Shown here: positions 6,951 to 16,114 of the stretch, piece after piece
Position numbering within the stretch: position 1 is the first letter of the stretch
How the letters are laid out: each line of letters starts with the position of its first letter
NCBI GenBank assembly: GCA_024743435.1
Contig: JANSWO010000004.1
Coordinates: 186,001-250,000, forward strand
DNA length: 64,000 nucleotides
DNA from: Pseudomonadaceae bacterium
Lineage (GTDB): Bacteria > Pseudomonadota > Gammaproteobacteria > Pseudomonadales > Azotimanducaceae
Reading direction: 5' to 3'
Translations under genes and position numbers: made by a program
The notes under the pieces: model-generated
Seen by the model: the letters and a program-made list of their open reading frames with translations, nothing else
The model's database searches: none
What the model was told of the DNA's origin: nothing

Positions 6951-7547
6951 ATGCAGGATTTGACGGTCGATAACGAGCCGCCGAGCAGTGCCGAGCTTGA
7001 ATCCATGGCGGCGAGCACAACGTTGCACATCACCACAGCGGAGTTGCACGGCGCAGCCTGCGGTATTGCGGCGTCTGGGATCGACCCGGAGTGGGCGCCG
7101 CACAGGCTGGTTGAGCTGTTGGGCGTAGACGCCGTGGTTGGCGAAGGGCAGCTGATAGAGTTTTTTACCGCTTCATTGCTTGCGCTCGACGCGCCGACGA
7201 TGACGTTTGAGCCACTGGTTGGCGCCGACGAAGATCCATTAGCCGATCGGATGGAGAGCCTGGCGGCGTTCAGCGCCAGCTTTATTGCGGGCTTCGGCGC
7301 TGGCGTTGGCAAGATCGATGATTCTCTGGATTCGGAGGTGACCGAGCTCATCTCCGATCTCGCGGCGATCAGCCAGGTGGAAACGGATATCGACGCGCTG
7401 GAAGAGAACGAGGTGGATTTCAGTGAGCTGCTCGAGTTCGTTCGAGTGGCGGTGGTGCTGGTGCGAGCGCATGCGTTGAGCGGCTCGCTGTCCGGCGATG
7501 CAGCAATAAGCCAGCGAGGAGACGATGAAGAACCTCGTTACCACTAG
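6951..7547 (+). CDS. ygfB: UPF0149 family protein YgfB
   Basis: 198 residues, all-helical, acidic, with the LHGAACGIA motif near residue 29 and the FxxGFxxG-like segment (FIAGFGAGVG) near 118 typical of YgfB/YecA-like proteins. In Pseudomonas aeruginosa YgfB acts as a repressor partner affecting cell-wall amidase expression; that role is not shown here. The frame runs upstream into repeat sequence, so ATG 6951 is chosen. It overlaps pepP by 23 bases, as expected for the ygfB-pepP-ubiH operon. Confidence 0.88.
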   Translation: MQDLTVDNEPPSSAELESMAASTTLHITTAELHGAACGIAASGIDPEWAPHRLVELLGVDAVVGEGQLIEFFTASLLALDAPTMTFEPLVGADEDPLADRMESLAAFSASFIAGFGAGVGKIDDSLDSEVTELISDLAAISQVETDIDALEENEVDFSELLEFVRVAVVLVRAHALSGSLSGDAAISQRGDDEEPRYH

Positions 7548-8853
7548 CGATTTTCGACGCCGTCGCCAAAGCCTGCTCGGCGCACTTCCCAAGGGCGCCA
7601 TTGCCGTTGTGCCGGGAGCTGCCGAGGCGCGGCGCAACCGGGATGTGTATTACCCGTTTCGCCAGGACAGCAACTTCTATTACCTGACCGGGTTTTCTGA
7701 GCCCGAAGCGGTATTGGTGCTGGTGCCGGGTCGCGAGCATGGCGAGGCGGTGCTGTTTTGTCGTGATCGCGATCCGCGCGCGGAGTTATATGACGGCGAA
7801 CGGCTGGGCCCGGATCGTGCAGCCCAGGTGCTGGGTGTCGACGATGCGTTCCCGATTGGCGATCTCGAAGACATCCTGCCAAACATGCTGGAAGGCAGGT
7901 CGCGAATCTATGCGGCGCTTGGCGAGCAGCCCGACATGGATCGCAAGCTACTGGGCTGGACCAAGGATCTGCGCGCCCGCGAGATGCATGGGGCATCGCC
8001 TCCGGGTGAGGTGGTGGAACTGGGTGAGCTACTGCATGAGATGCGGCTGATCAAAAGCGCAGCTGAGCTGCGGGCGATGCGGGCATCGGCAAAGATTACG
8101 GTGGCCGCCCACGAGAGGGCGATGGCTGCCTGCCAGCCCGGAATGCTGGAGTCCCAGCTGGAAGCCGAGCTGGTTTACGAATTTATGCGCTCCGGGGCTC
8201 GCTCACCGGCATACCCGCCGATTGTCGGCAGCGGCAACAACGCCTGTGTCCTGCACTACATCGATAACGGCGGCACGATTCGAGATGGCGACCTGGTGCT
8301 CATAGATGCGGGTAGCGAATACCAGCATTACGCGGCCGATGTCACCCGAACGTTCCCCGCCAATGGCCGGTTCACAGCGCCGCAGCAGGCGCTCTATGAG
8401 GTGGTGCTGGCTGCCCAGCTTGCGGCGATAGAGGTTTGTGTGGACGGTGAGAATTTCGATGCGCCGGATCGTGCTGCCAGCGAAGTGATGTGTCAGGGTC
8501 TGGTTGATCTTGGGCTTCTGGCTGGTGACGTGGGCGAATTATTGGAAGTGGGCGCTCACAAACGTTTCTGTCCGCATCTCGCCTCGCACTGGTTAGGCAT
8601 TGATGTTCATGATGTTGGTGACTACCGCATTGATGGCGCCTGGCGGCAATTGGAACCCGGCATGGTGCTGACGGTTGAGCCCGGTATCTACATCGCGGAC
8701 AGCGAGGCCAATAGCGACGTGCCCAAGCGATTTCGCGGCATTGGCATACGCATTGAAGATGACGTGGTTGTCACCAAAGGCGCACCAGAAGTGCTTTCGG
8801 AGACGGCGCCGAAGTCGGTAGCAGACGTCGAGCGAGCCGTCGCCGGTGGCTGA
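7525..8853 (+). CDS. pepP: Xaa-Pro aminopeptidase (aminopeptidase P)
   Basis: 442 residues. Cleaves the N-terminal residue from peptides with Pro at position 2. The N-terminal creatinase-like domain covers about residues 5-145; the pita-bread metallopeptidase domain covers 175-435. Metal ligands are visible as Asp in LIDAGSEY and in AADVTRTFP, His in HLASHWLGIDVHD, Glu in TVEPGIYI and Glu in GIGIRIEDD. Length matches E. coli PepP. Start ATG 7525 lies inside the end of ygfB; RBS GCGAGGAG. Confidence 0.95.
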   Translation: MKNLVTTSDFRRRRQSLLGALPKGAIAVVPGAAEARRNRDVYYPFRQDSNFYYLTGFSEPEAVLVLVPGREHGEAVLFCRDRDPRAELYDGERLGPDRAAQVLGVDDAFPIGDLEDILPNMLEGRSRIYAALGEQPDMDRKLLGWTKDLRAREMHGASPPGEVVELGELLHEMRLIKSAAELRAMRASAKITVAAHERAMAACQPGMLESQLEAELVYEFMRSGARSPAYPPIVGSGNNACVLHYIDNGGTIRDGDLVLIDAGSEYQHYAADVTRTFPANGRFTAPQQALYEVVLAAQLAAIEVCVDGENFDAPDRAASEVMCQGLVDLGLLAGDVGELLEVGAHKRFCPHLASHWLGIDVHDVGDYRIDGAWRQLEPGMVLTVEPGIYIADSEANSDVPKRFRGIGIRIEDDVVVTKGAPEVLSETAPKSVADVERAVAGG

Positions 8854-10057
8854 GGACGACGCAGCCAAGGCGCTTGATGTCGTGATTGTCGGCGCGGGTT
8901 TGGTGGGCTCTGCCGCCGCCCTTGCTCTGGCCGAGCGCGGGCGCAAGGTCACGCTGATCGAGCCGGTTGCACCGGTTCGAGAGCAGGGCCAGCTCGGGTT
9001 TGATCTTCGAACGGTCGCGCTGTCAGGCACCTCGCAAGCGTTGTTGGCAGGCCTTGGTATTGATCTGTCGGACCATGGCCAACCGTTCAGCTGGATGCAG
9101 GTGTGGGAAGAACGCGGCACCGCGAGCCTGGCTTTTAATGCCGATGATGCTGATACGCCGCATCGCGGAGCCCCCGCGAGCCTCGGCAGAATCGTTGAAG
9201 TCAGTGAAGTCACCACGCGGCTGTGGTCCCGGCTTGTCGAGCACCCCGGCGTCAGCGTGCTTGAAGGCGAGGCCGTCGAAGCGCTCCAACCGTCGGTGCG
9301 CGAGGATGACTGCGTCGAGCTGCAAACAGCTAAGCGGACGCTGCGTTCGCGACTGCTCATTGGTGCAGATGGCGGCCGATCGGCGACCCGCCAGCTTCTT
9401 GATGTGGCAGTGGACGCCCGGCCCACCGGCCAGATGGCGCTGGTTACTGTGGCGCAGTTTGAGCGCGTGCATGAGGCAATCGCCCGGCAACGTTTTCTGC
9501 TGGACGGGCCGCTGGCTTTGTTGCCGCTGAGTGAGCCGAAGACCTGCGCCATTGTCTGGTCGATGTCGGCCGCGAGCGCGTCGGACAAGGTGGAGCTCGC
9601 TGATACCGAGTTTGCCCAGGCCCTCCAGCACGCCAGCGAGAGCTGCCTTGGCCGCGTTACGTCGGTGGATTCCCGGGTGACCTTCCCTCTGGTTCAGCAG
9701 GTGATCGACAGTTTTGCGCCTCGCCCAAGGGTTCTGTTCCTGGGCGACGCGGCGCGGGTCGTGCATCCGCTTGCCGGCCTCGGCGTGAACATGGGTTTTG
9801 AGGACGTTGCCGCCGTGCTCGCGATTGTTGATCGATTGCCGCTGGGCAGCGACTTAGGTGGCCCGTTGTACGCGCGGCTTGCCCGCCGGCGTGGGCTTCG
9901 TGCGCAGCTTATGACCGGCTTGATGAGCGCCTTTCAGCTTGGCTTTGCCCAGCAGGCACCGCTCGCGGCGTTGGTCCGGAATATGGGGATGCGAGCCGTG
10001 GATTCGTCTGAGCTCTTGAAAGCAGGGTTTATCCGCGCAGCCACCGGCGGCCTTTAG
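8846..10057 (+). CDS. ubiH: Ubiquinone biosynthesis FAD hydroxylase (UbiH/UbiI family)
   Basis: 403 residues. A flavin monooxygenase that hydroxylates the ring during ubiquinone synthesis. The N-terminal Rossmann motif VIVGAGLVGSAAA (FAD) and the C-terminal GDAARVVHPLAGLGVNMG motif are intact. GTG 8846 overlaps the end of pepP by eight bases. E. coli has ubiH and ubiI side by side here; only one is present, so this enzyme may cover more than one position or its partners lie elsewhere. UbiH is chosen from its place after pepP. Confidence 0.85.
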   Translation: MAEDDAAKALDVVIVGAGLVGSAAALALAERGRKVTLIEPVAPVREQGQLGFDLRTVALSGTSQALLAGLGIDLSDHGQPFSWMQVWEERGTASLAFNADDADTPHRGAPASLGRIVEVSEVTTRLWSRLVEHPGVSVLEGEAVEALQPSVREDDCVELQTAKRTLRSRLLIGADGGRSATRQLLDVAVDARPTGQMALVTVAQFERVHEAIARQRFLLDGPLALLPLSEPKTCAIVWSMSAASASDKVELADTEFAQALQHASESCLGRVTSVDSRVTFPLVQQVIDSFAPRPRVLFLGDAARVVHPLAGLGVNMGFEDVAAVLAIVDRLPLGSDLGGPLYARLARRRGLRAQLMTGLMSAFQLGFAQQAPLAALVRNMGMRAVDSSELLKAGFIRAATGGL

Positions 10058-10068
10058 CACCGCAGCGC

Positions 10069-10097
10069 TTGGGTGATGCGCACGGCAGGCGTAGAAT
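10069..10097 (+). promoter_or_regulatory. Predicted sigma70 promoter of gcvT
   Basis: TTGGGT (10069-10074), a 17-base spacer and TAGAAT (10092-10097), about 50 bases before the gcvT start. It begins just after the ubiH stop. Confidence 0.5.
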
Positions 10098-10149
10098 GCG
10101 CGGCCCTTTTGCTAGTCAGCGGCCTTGTCTCGCTGATTCGAGGATAAGC

Positions 10150-11226
10150 GTGAGCAAGCAGACAGCCCTCTATCAAGAGCATGTGGATGCAGGCGGCAAG
10201 ATTGTCGACTTTGCCGGCTGGCAGCTGCCAATAAACTACGGCTCCCAGATTCGCGAGCACAACGCCGTTCGTGAAGGCTGTGGGGTGTTCGATGTTTCCC
10301 ACATGACCGTGATTGATGTTACCGGCAGCGAAGCCATCGATTTCCTGCGCGTGGTGCTCGCCAACGACGTAGAAAAGCTGGAGCGCGCTGGTGAGGCGCT
10401 GTACAGCGCGATGCTCAACGAGCGGGCAGGAATCATTGATGATCTCATCGCCTACCGTCGGGAGAGCGGCTATCGAATAGTCGTTAACGCAGCAACGCGT
10501 GCAAAAGTTGTCGATTGGCTCGCCGGTGTTGTACCTCGCTTTGACGTTGCGCTGAGCGAACGGCCAGAGCTTGCGATGCTGGCTGTGCAAGGGCCCAAGG
10601 CGATCGCCACCGTGGTCAGCCTTTTTGATGCACCGGACATTGCGGAGTTACCCGCATTCAACGCGCTGGAGTTGGGCGCTGCGATGATTGCGCGAACCGG
10701 CTACACCGGTGAAGACGGCGTTGAGATTATCTTGCCCGGCGATGATGCGATCGCCCTTTGGCGTCGGTTGCTCGCGGCCGATGTTGCGCCGTGTGGCCTG
10801 GGCGCGCGCGATACTCTGCGGCTTGAAGCTGGCCTCAACCTGTACGGCCAGGATATGTCCGATGCCAATCACCCGCTGGAATCCAACCTCGCCTGGACGA
10901 TCGACTGGAGCGATGAAGAGCGCGGGTTTCTTGGCCGAGACGCGCTTTCAGCGATCAAGGCAGATGGCGCGGAGCGGAAGCTGACCGGGCTGATTCTCGA
11001 CGGCAAGGGTGTCATCCGCACAGGCGCAAAAGTTGTGACCGATGCGGGCGAAGGCGTCGTGACCAGCGGCATTTTCTCGCCGACTTTGGGCTATTCTATC
11101 GCCCTTGCGAGGCTGCCTCGTTCGGCTAAGGGCGACGTGCAAGTAGAGCTGCGCGGCTCGCTCGCTAGCGCCAGGTTGCAGCGGCCGCCGTTCGTCCGCA
11201 AAGGCAAGAGCCTTGTTAAGGGCTGA
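10150..11226 (+). CDS. gcvT: Glycine cleavage system T protein (aminomethyltransferase)
   Basis: 358 residues. Transfers the methylene group from the lipoyl arm of GcvH to tetrahydrofolate and releases ammonia. Typical features: [13 protein letters not shown] near residue 22, CGVFDVSHM near 47, the [11 protein letters not shown] motif near 184, and a C-terminal GxVTSGxxSPTLG domain. The frame is open further upstream, but GTG 10150 after GAGGATAAGC gives the normal length. First gene of the gcvT-H-PA-PB cluster. Confidence 0.95.
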   Translation: MSKQTALYQEHVDAGGKIVDFAGWQLPINYGSQIREHNAVREGCGVFDVSHMTVIDVTGSEAIDFLRVVLANDVEKLERAGEALYSAMLNERAGIIDDLIAYRRESGYRIVVNAATRAKVVDWLAGVVPRFDVALSERPELAMLAVQGPKAIATVVSLFDAPDIAELPAFNALELGAAMIARTGYTGEDGVEIILPGDDAIALWRRLLAADVAPCGLGARDTLRLEAGLNLYGQDMSDANHPLESNLAWTIDWSDEERGFLGRDALSAIKADGAERKLTGLILDGKGVIRTGAKVVTDAGEGVVTSGIFSPTLGYSIALARLPRSAKGDVQVELRGSLASARLQRPPFVRKGKSLVKG

Positions 11227-11336
11227 CGCAAAGGCTGGGCATAAAAAGAAGCAACTGCCCGGCATCAGGGCACGACAAACTCAACGATTCACACAAAGAC
11301 AATTTACGAAACGAAAGCACGGAGACCAATCGGCTC

Positions 11337-11732
11337 ATGAGTGAGATTCCGACAGAATTGCGATACGCCAGCAGCCACGAATGGGCCCGCCTCGAAGAGG
11401 ATGGCTCGGTTACCGTTGGGATTTCTGATCATGCTCAGGATGCGCTCGGCGATGTGGTGTACGTTGAATTGCCCGAGGTTGGCAGTCAGGTGGCTGGCGG
11501 CCAGGAAGCCGGCGTTGTCGAGTCGGTCAAGGCGGCATCGGACATCTATGCGCCGGTGGGCGGAACCGTTGTTGCCGTCAACAGCGAACTGGAAGACGCG
11601 CCTGAAACGGTGAACGAAGATCCGTACCACAATGGCTGGTTCTTCCGCATTGAGCCGGACAACGCTGACGATCTTTCTCAGCTGCTCGACGCCGATGGTT
11701 ACGCTGAATCCTGCGAAGCAGACGCGCACTAG
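11337..11732 (+). CDS. gcvH: Glycine cleavage system H protein
   Basis: 131 residues. The lipoylated carrier that shuttles the aminomethyl group between P, T and L proteins. The lipoylation site is Lys65 in ESVKAASD, in the expected beta hairpin, with the upstream [12 protein letters not shown] strand. Start ATG 11337. 110 bases separate it from gcvT; these contain a weak TGCCC/GGGCA hairpin without a T-run. Confidence 0.96.
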   Translation: MSEIPTELRYASSHEWARLEEDGSVTVGISDHAQDALGDVVYVELPEVGSQVAGGQEAGVVESVKAASDIYAPVGGTVVAVNSELEDAPETVNEDPYHNGWFFRIEPDNADDLSQLLDADGYAESCEADAH

Positions 11733-11830
11733 CGCCGGGGCTGACAAGGAATAATTCGCTCGCGCAGTGGGCGTAGGTCGATGACGGTTTGTCCACATAT
11801 CAACCGCTAAGATCTGCGTGTTCTGTGATT

Positions 11831-11848
11831 AGCTAAGTGAGCTAAGTG
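11831..11848 (+). repeat. Two exact tandem copies of AGCTAAGTG
   Basis: Two nine-base units side by side in the 180-base gap between gcvH and gcvPA, about 65 bases before the gcvPA start. This could be a regulatory site or chance; nothing else in the gap stands out. Confidence 0.4.
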
Positions 11849-11912
11849 AAAGGCGCCGCTTTTGCTAACGTAGCTCCAATACATTTCCGCTCACGCAAAA
11901 CAGGAAATAGAC

Positions 11913-13286
11913 GTGCCGTTTATTCCGCATACCCAGAACGACGTCGACAGCATGCTTACCGCGATCGGTGCGAACAGCATTGAGACGCTGTTCGATGAGA
12001 TTCCCGCAGCGCTGCGGGCAGCTCCATTGCAGATAGACGATGGCGTCAGCGAGATGGCGATGCTTGCTCGATTGTCCGAGCTGGCGAGTCGCGACGATGA
12101 CGTTGTCTGTTTCGCGGGCGCCGGTTGCTACGACCATCACATCCCCAGCGCAGTTTGGGATCTCACCGCGCGTGGAGAGTTTCTAACCGCGTATACGCCT
12201 TACCAGGCAGAAGCGAGCCAGGGCACGCTCCAGCTCATCTACGAATTCCAAAGCATGATGACTGCGCTCACCGGCATGGATGTCTCCAATGCGTCGGTTT
12301 ACGACGGCGCATCAGCGGTGGGCGAAGCGGCACTCATGGCTCTGCGCAGCAATAAAGCCGCAAAATCGAGACGTGTTCTGGTCGCCGGCACCGTGCATCC
12401 TCACTACCTCGAAGCCGCGCGCAACCTGGTGCGCAATCAGGGCGTGCAACTGGAAACCCTGCCAATCTCGGAACACGGCGTGACGCGTGCCCCGGATGTC
12501 GCGGGAGATTTTGCCGCGTTGGTGATCGCGCAGCCCAACTTCTTTGGTCAGCTTGAAGACGTGCACGCGCTGACCGATTGGGCGCACAGCCAGGGTGCGC
12601 TCGTCATTGCCGTGGTGAACCCGCTGTCTCTATCGGTGCTCGCACCCCCTGGACAATGGGGTGAAACCGGCGCGGATGTGGTTTGTGGTGATGGTCAGCC
12701 CCTGGGTATTCCGATGGCATCGGGCGGTCCGTCGTTTGGTTTTCTGTGCACGCGTATGAAGTTTGTCCGTCAGATGCCAGGCCGTATTATCGGCCGCACC
12801 GTCGATACAGATGGCAAGACGGGATTCGCGCTGACCCTGCAGGCGCGCGAACAACACATTCGCCGCGGCAAGGCCACCTCCAACATCTGCACGAATCAGG
12901 GTCTCCTAGTAACGGCGGCCACGATCCACATGAGTATTGTTGGCGCCGAGGGACTGGCTGAAGTCGCCCGTGCATGCCACGGCAACACGCAACGACTCGC
13001 GGATCGGCTCTGCCAGATAGAAGGCGTGAGCAAACGTTACAGCGGTCCGGGTTTTCACGAGCAGGTGCTCCAGCTACCGGTTGTGGCCAGCGATGTTGTC
13101 GAACGACTGGCTCGGGAGCGAATCCTCGGCGGTGTTTCGCTAGCGCCCTATTTTGCGGCCACTGATTCAAGTTTCGAGAACGCGCTTTTAGTGTGCGCCA
13201 CAGAAAAACGCACCGCTGCCGAGATCGAACGCTTCGCGGTAACACTTGAGCGAGTGCTGCAGGAAGCTGCAGGAGAGCGCACATGA
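11913..13286 (+). CDS. gcvPA: Glycine dehydrogenase (decarboxylating) subunit 1
   Basis: 457 residues. The N-terminal half of P-protein in its two-subunit form; with GcvPB it decarboxylates glycine using PLP. Typical motifs: [13 protein letters not shown] at the start, [12 protein letters not shown] near residue 70, [14 protein letters not shown] near 94. GTG 11913 is chosen because the family's MPFIPHT start follows directly. It overlaps gcvPB by four bases (ATGA), so translation is probably coupled and subunits made one to one. Confidence 0.95.
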   Translation: MPFIPHTQNDVDSMLTAIGANSIETLFDEIPAALRAAPLQIDDGVSEMAMLARLSELASRDDDVVCFAGAGCYDHHIPSAVWDLTARGEFLTAYTPYQAEASQGTLQLIYEFQSMMTALTGMDVSNASVYDGASAVGEAALMALRSNKAAKSRRVLVAGTVHPHYLEAARNLVRNQGVQLETLPISEHGVTRAPDVAGDFAALVIAQPNFFGQLEDVHALTDWAHSQGALVIAVVNPLSLSVLAPPGQWGETGADVVCGDGQPLGIPMASGGPSFGFLCTRMKFVRQMPGRIIGRTVDTDGKTGFALTLQAREQHIRRGKATSNICTNQGLLVTAATIHMSIVGAEGLAEVARACHGNTQRLADRLCQIEGVSKRYSGPGFHEQVLQLPVVASDVVERLARERILGGVSLAPYFAATDSSFENALLVCATEKRTAAEIERFAVTLERVLQEAAGERT

Positions 13287-14746
13287 GCGAGACGATCTTT
13301 GATCTGAGTGCGCCGGGCCGTCGCGCGCTGTCTCAACGAACCGAGGCGAGCGCGACGTTGTCGAGCGAAATACCATCCGCCTTGCTTCGCGAGACGCCGC
13401 CTGCGCTGCCAGAAGTCTCCGAGCTGCAAGCCGTTCGTCACTATACGAACCTGTCGCGCAAGAACTTTGCCATTGACGCTCAGTTCTATCCGTTGGGCTC
13501 GTGCACCATGAAGTACAACCCGCGTGGGGCTCATCGAGGCGCGAGTCTTCCTGGCTTTCTCAATCGCCATCCACTAGCGCCAGATGAGTTGTCTCAGGGG
13601 TTTCTGGAAGGGTTGTATGACTTGCAGGAACTGTTGCGAGAAGTGACCGGCATGGCTGCAGTTTCGCTGGCGCCGATGGCCGGTGCCCAGGGTGAATTTG
13701 CAGGCGTTGCCATGATTCGCGCCTATCACGATGCCAGGGGCGACACCGAAAGAAGCGAAATCATTGTGCCCAGCGCTGCTCACGGCACGAATCCCGCGAC
13801 CGCAGTGATGTGCGGTTACACCGTTCGTGAAGTGGCGGTTGATGCCTCTGGCGATGTAGATCTTGAAGATCTGCGTTCGGCGCTTGGCCCGCAAACGGCT
13901 GGCATCATGATGACGAATCCATCCACCTGTGGCGTGTTTGAACGCTCCGTGGCGAAGATCGCCGACATGGTGCACGGCGTCGGCGGCCTGCTTTACTACG
14001 ACGGCGCGAACCTCAATGCCATTCTCGGCAAGGCACGTCCCGGTGATATGGGCTTCGACGTGCTGCACATGAATCTGCACAAGACGTTTGCCACGCCTCA
14101 CGGTGGCGGTGGTCCAGGAGCGGGCCCGGTTGCGGTCGGCGAGCGGCTTGTTCCTTATCTGCCAACACCGATGGCGCAGAAGGGTGGCGACGGCTTTACC
14201 TGGCTACACGACGACAGCGCCACTGACAGCATCGGCCGCCTGTCAGCCTTTATGGGTAACGCAGGGATCCTGATTCGAGCGCTGGCATACGGCTTGCTGC
14301 TCGGTGGTGATGGCCTCACCCGGGTGGGCGAGTATGCAACGCTGAACGCCAATTACATGGCATCACGTTTGCGGGACGCGGGTTTCCAACTGGCCTATCC
14401 GGAGCGCCGGGCAACCCATGAGTTCATCATTACGTTTGCCAAAGAAGCCAAAGAGCTGGGCGTCACGGCAATGGATATCGCGAAGCGGCTGCTCGACTAT
14501 GGCGTGCATGCGCCGACAACCTACTTCCCGCTGCTGGTTCCAGAGTGTTTTCTCATCGAGCCGACGGAAACCGAAAGCAAAGCGGAGCTGGATAACTTTG
14601 TCGAAGCGATGATTGCGATTCGCGAAGAAGCGCGAACGAGCCCTGACCTGGTTACCAACGCTCCGCACACGTTGCCGGTGAAGCGCCTGGACGACGTGAA
14701 AGCAGCGCGGGAGCTTGATCTGTCGTTCGGCAGCCGAGCGAGCTAG
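13283..14746 (+). CDS. gcvPB: Glycine dehydrogenase (decarboxylating) subunit 2
   Basis: 487 residues. The catalytic half of the split P-protein. PLP is bound by Lys267 in [29 protein letters not shown] near residue 67 and GANLNAILG near 235 are also typical. The ATG overlaps the gcvPA stop. E. coli has a single fused gcvP, so the split form separates this organism from the enterics. It ends six bases from the end of the BLUF gene on the other strand. Confidence 0.96.
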   Translation: MSETIFDLSAPGRRALSQRTEASATLSSEIPSALLRETPPALPEVSELQAVRHYTNLSRKNFAIDAQFYPLGSCTMKYNPRGAHRGASLPGFLNRHPLAPDELSQGFLEGLYDLQELLREVTGMAAVSLAPMAGAQGEFAGVAMIRAYHDARGDTERSEIIVPSAAHGTNPATAVMCGYTVREVAVDASGDVDLEDLRSALGPQTAGIMMTNPSTCGVFERSVAKIADMVHGVGGLLYYDGANLNAILGKARPGDMGFDVLHMNLHKTFATPHGGGGPGAGPVAVGERLVPYLPTPMAQKGGDGFTWLHDDSATDSIGRLSAFMGNAGILIRALAYGLLLGGDGLTRVGEYATLNANYMASRLRDAGFQLAYPERRATHEFIITFAKEAKELGVTAMDIAKRLLDYGVHAPTTYFPLLVPECFLIEPTETESKAELDNFVEAMIAIREEARTSPDLVTNAPHTLPVKRLDDVKAARELDLSFGSRAS

Positions 14747-14752
14747 CGGAAA

Positions 14753-15175
14753 CTAGCGCAGAAAAGTACCGACAAAGGCTGCGACGCTGCGCGGGAAATC
14801 GCGTTGGCTCATCGCTTCCCGGGGACGATTTATCAGGTTATCGAAGCCATCCTGACATTCACTGGTCTCCTGCTCCAGGTCTTTGAAACCCATAGACCAG
14901 TTCTCAAAATAGCGCTCGGATATGTCCTCTTTGATCACGCGAATCACCGTACTGTGCCGGCGGTCTACCTCGATGCGTTGATACAGGGCGCTGACCTCAT
15001 TTTCCGGTCCCTCGATTATCTGCATGAAGTTGCCGTCGCGATAGAGCAACAGTCCGGTGATGTTTTTCGGTGCGTTGCGAGTACGGCAGAGTTCCAGCAG
15101 GTCCCGAAGATCCTGCTTGGAAAACGGTGTTGTGGCGGAGCTCAGATAGATGACTCGGGTCAGGTTGGTACTCAT
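14753..15175 (-). CDS. BLUF-domain blue-light sensor protein
   Basis: 140 residues: one BLUF domain (about 5-98) and a short C-terminal tail of about 40 residues without an output domain. Photochemical residues are visible: Tyr10 in VIYLSSAT, Asn in KNITGLLLY, Gln in FMQIIEG and Trp in ENWSMGF. BLUF domains bind FAD and respond to blue light by a hydrogen-bond shift; short BLUF proteins act by binding a partner. ATG 15175 is chosen because the BLUF fold begins five residues later; no strong RBS. Divergent from the FkbM gene 51 bases away. Confidence 0.92.
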   Translation of the reverse strand: MSTNLTRVIYLSSATTPFSKQDLRDLLELCRTRNAPKNITGLLLYRDGNFMQIIEGPENEVSALYQRIEVDRRHSTVIRVIKEDISERYFENWSMGFKDLEQETSECQDGFDNLINRPREAMSQRDFPRSVAAFVGTFLR

Positions 15176-15226
15176 AGTGGCGTACAAATGTTCATTTCCC
15201 CTTGAGCCTAGTCTGTCAGACTGGGT

Positions 15227-16099
15227 GTGCTCGAAATTCATGCTTGCGCAGGGGATGTTTTGAAACGCGGACTCACACATTGGCTGCTGCATCGCCTGCT
15301 CAGCGGCGTGAAAGGCCGGAACAGACTTGCTCGCTTTCTTGGTGACGACATCACCGAGGTCACGCGCTCACTTGCAGACCATAAGATCAGCTTCGATCCG
15401 AATGAGACGATTGGCCGAAAGCTTTTTGCGGTTGGTGACTGGGAGCGCGAATCAACACAACGAGTTCTGGATTTTCTAGTAAGCGAGCACCTGCTCCGAA
15501 CGAGCGGCGTGCTGCTGGAGCTTGGTGCGAATATCGGCACCCAGTCTATCTACTTGATGCGCTCAGAACGGTTTGAGCGAGCTGTGGTTGTCGAACCTGC
15601 TCCCAGCAATCTGAACTTTTTGAAGCGAAATATTGCTCAGAATGCTTTGCAAGATCAGGTGACAGTTGTCGGCAGCGCAGTGTCGGACACCGACGGTGAG
15701 CTGAGTCTCTACCTCGATTCGCATAACCAGGGCGCGCACAGTGTTGTTGCCTCGAAGCGTGGTGATTCCATCACCGTTCCTGGTATGACCATCGGCTCGA
15801 TTCTGCGCTCGGCGAATGTGGCGGCGAGCGAAATTCGATTTGTCTGGATGGATATCGAAGGGGCAGAACTACCTGCCCTGTCGCAATGTCTGGACCTGTT
15901 CACGCCACCACCACCCATGTTCGTCGAGTTTTCTCCGGTGCTGCTGGGGCATGAGAACGCCGCGCGATTTAAGGAACTTGTGGTTGAACACTTCACGCAT
16001 GTCATTGTAGTGCCACGAAAGGGACAATGGCAGAGGTTTGCCGCTGGCGATCTCCCCTTGGACATAAAGCAAACAAACCTGCTCCTGTTCAGCAGGTAG
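15227..16099 (+). CDS. FkbM family SAM-dependent methyltransferase
   Basis: 290 residues. The methyltransferase domain covers about 100-285: LELGANIGTQSIYLM (SAM loop, motif I), VVVEPAPSNL (motif II acidic end), then FVWMDIEGAELPAL and FVEFSP, the FkbM signature. About 95 residues precede it. FkbM enzymes O-methylate sugars or secondary metabolites; the substrate is unknown. GTG 15227 is the earliest start, so the true N-terminus may be shorter. It ends 15 bases from the end of the convergent carotenoid oxygenase gene. Confidence 0.82.
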   Translation: MLEIHACAGDVLKRGLTHWLLHRLLSGVKGRNRLARFLGDDITEVTRSLADHKISFDPNETIGRKLFAVGDWERESTQRVLDFLVSEHLLRTSGVLLELGANIGTQSIYLMRSERFERAVVVEPAPSNLNFLKRNIAQNALQDQVTVVGSAVSDTDGELSLYLDSHNQGAHSVVASKRGDSITVPGMTIGSILRSANVAASEIRFVWMDIEGAELPALSQCLDLFTPPPPMFVEFSPVLLGHENAARFKELVVEHFTHVIVVPRKGQWQRFAAGDLPLDIKQTNLLLFSR

Positions 16100-16114
16100 A
16101 TCGCTCAGACAACG

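Noticed and set aside
6594-7020. Minus-strand open frames of 67-126 residues
   Set aside because: They are translations of the palindromic elements, with repeated PGTWSCP- and GPSARSD-like peptides, not genes.
8593-9588. 331-residue minus-strand frame opposite pepP/ubiH
   Set aside because: Ser/Arg/Thr-rich shadow frame; both genes on the plus strand are unmistakable.
10058-10149. Glycine riboswitch before gcvT
   Set aside because: The leader after the predicted promoter is only about 50 bases, too short for the aptamer, and its conserved core is not seen.
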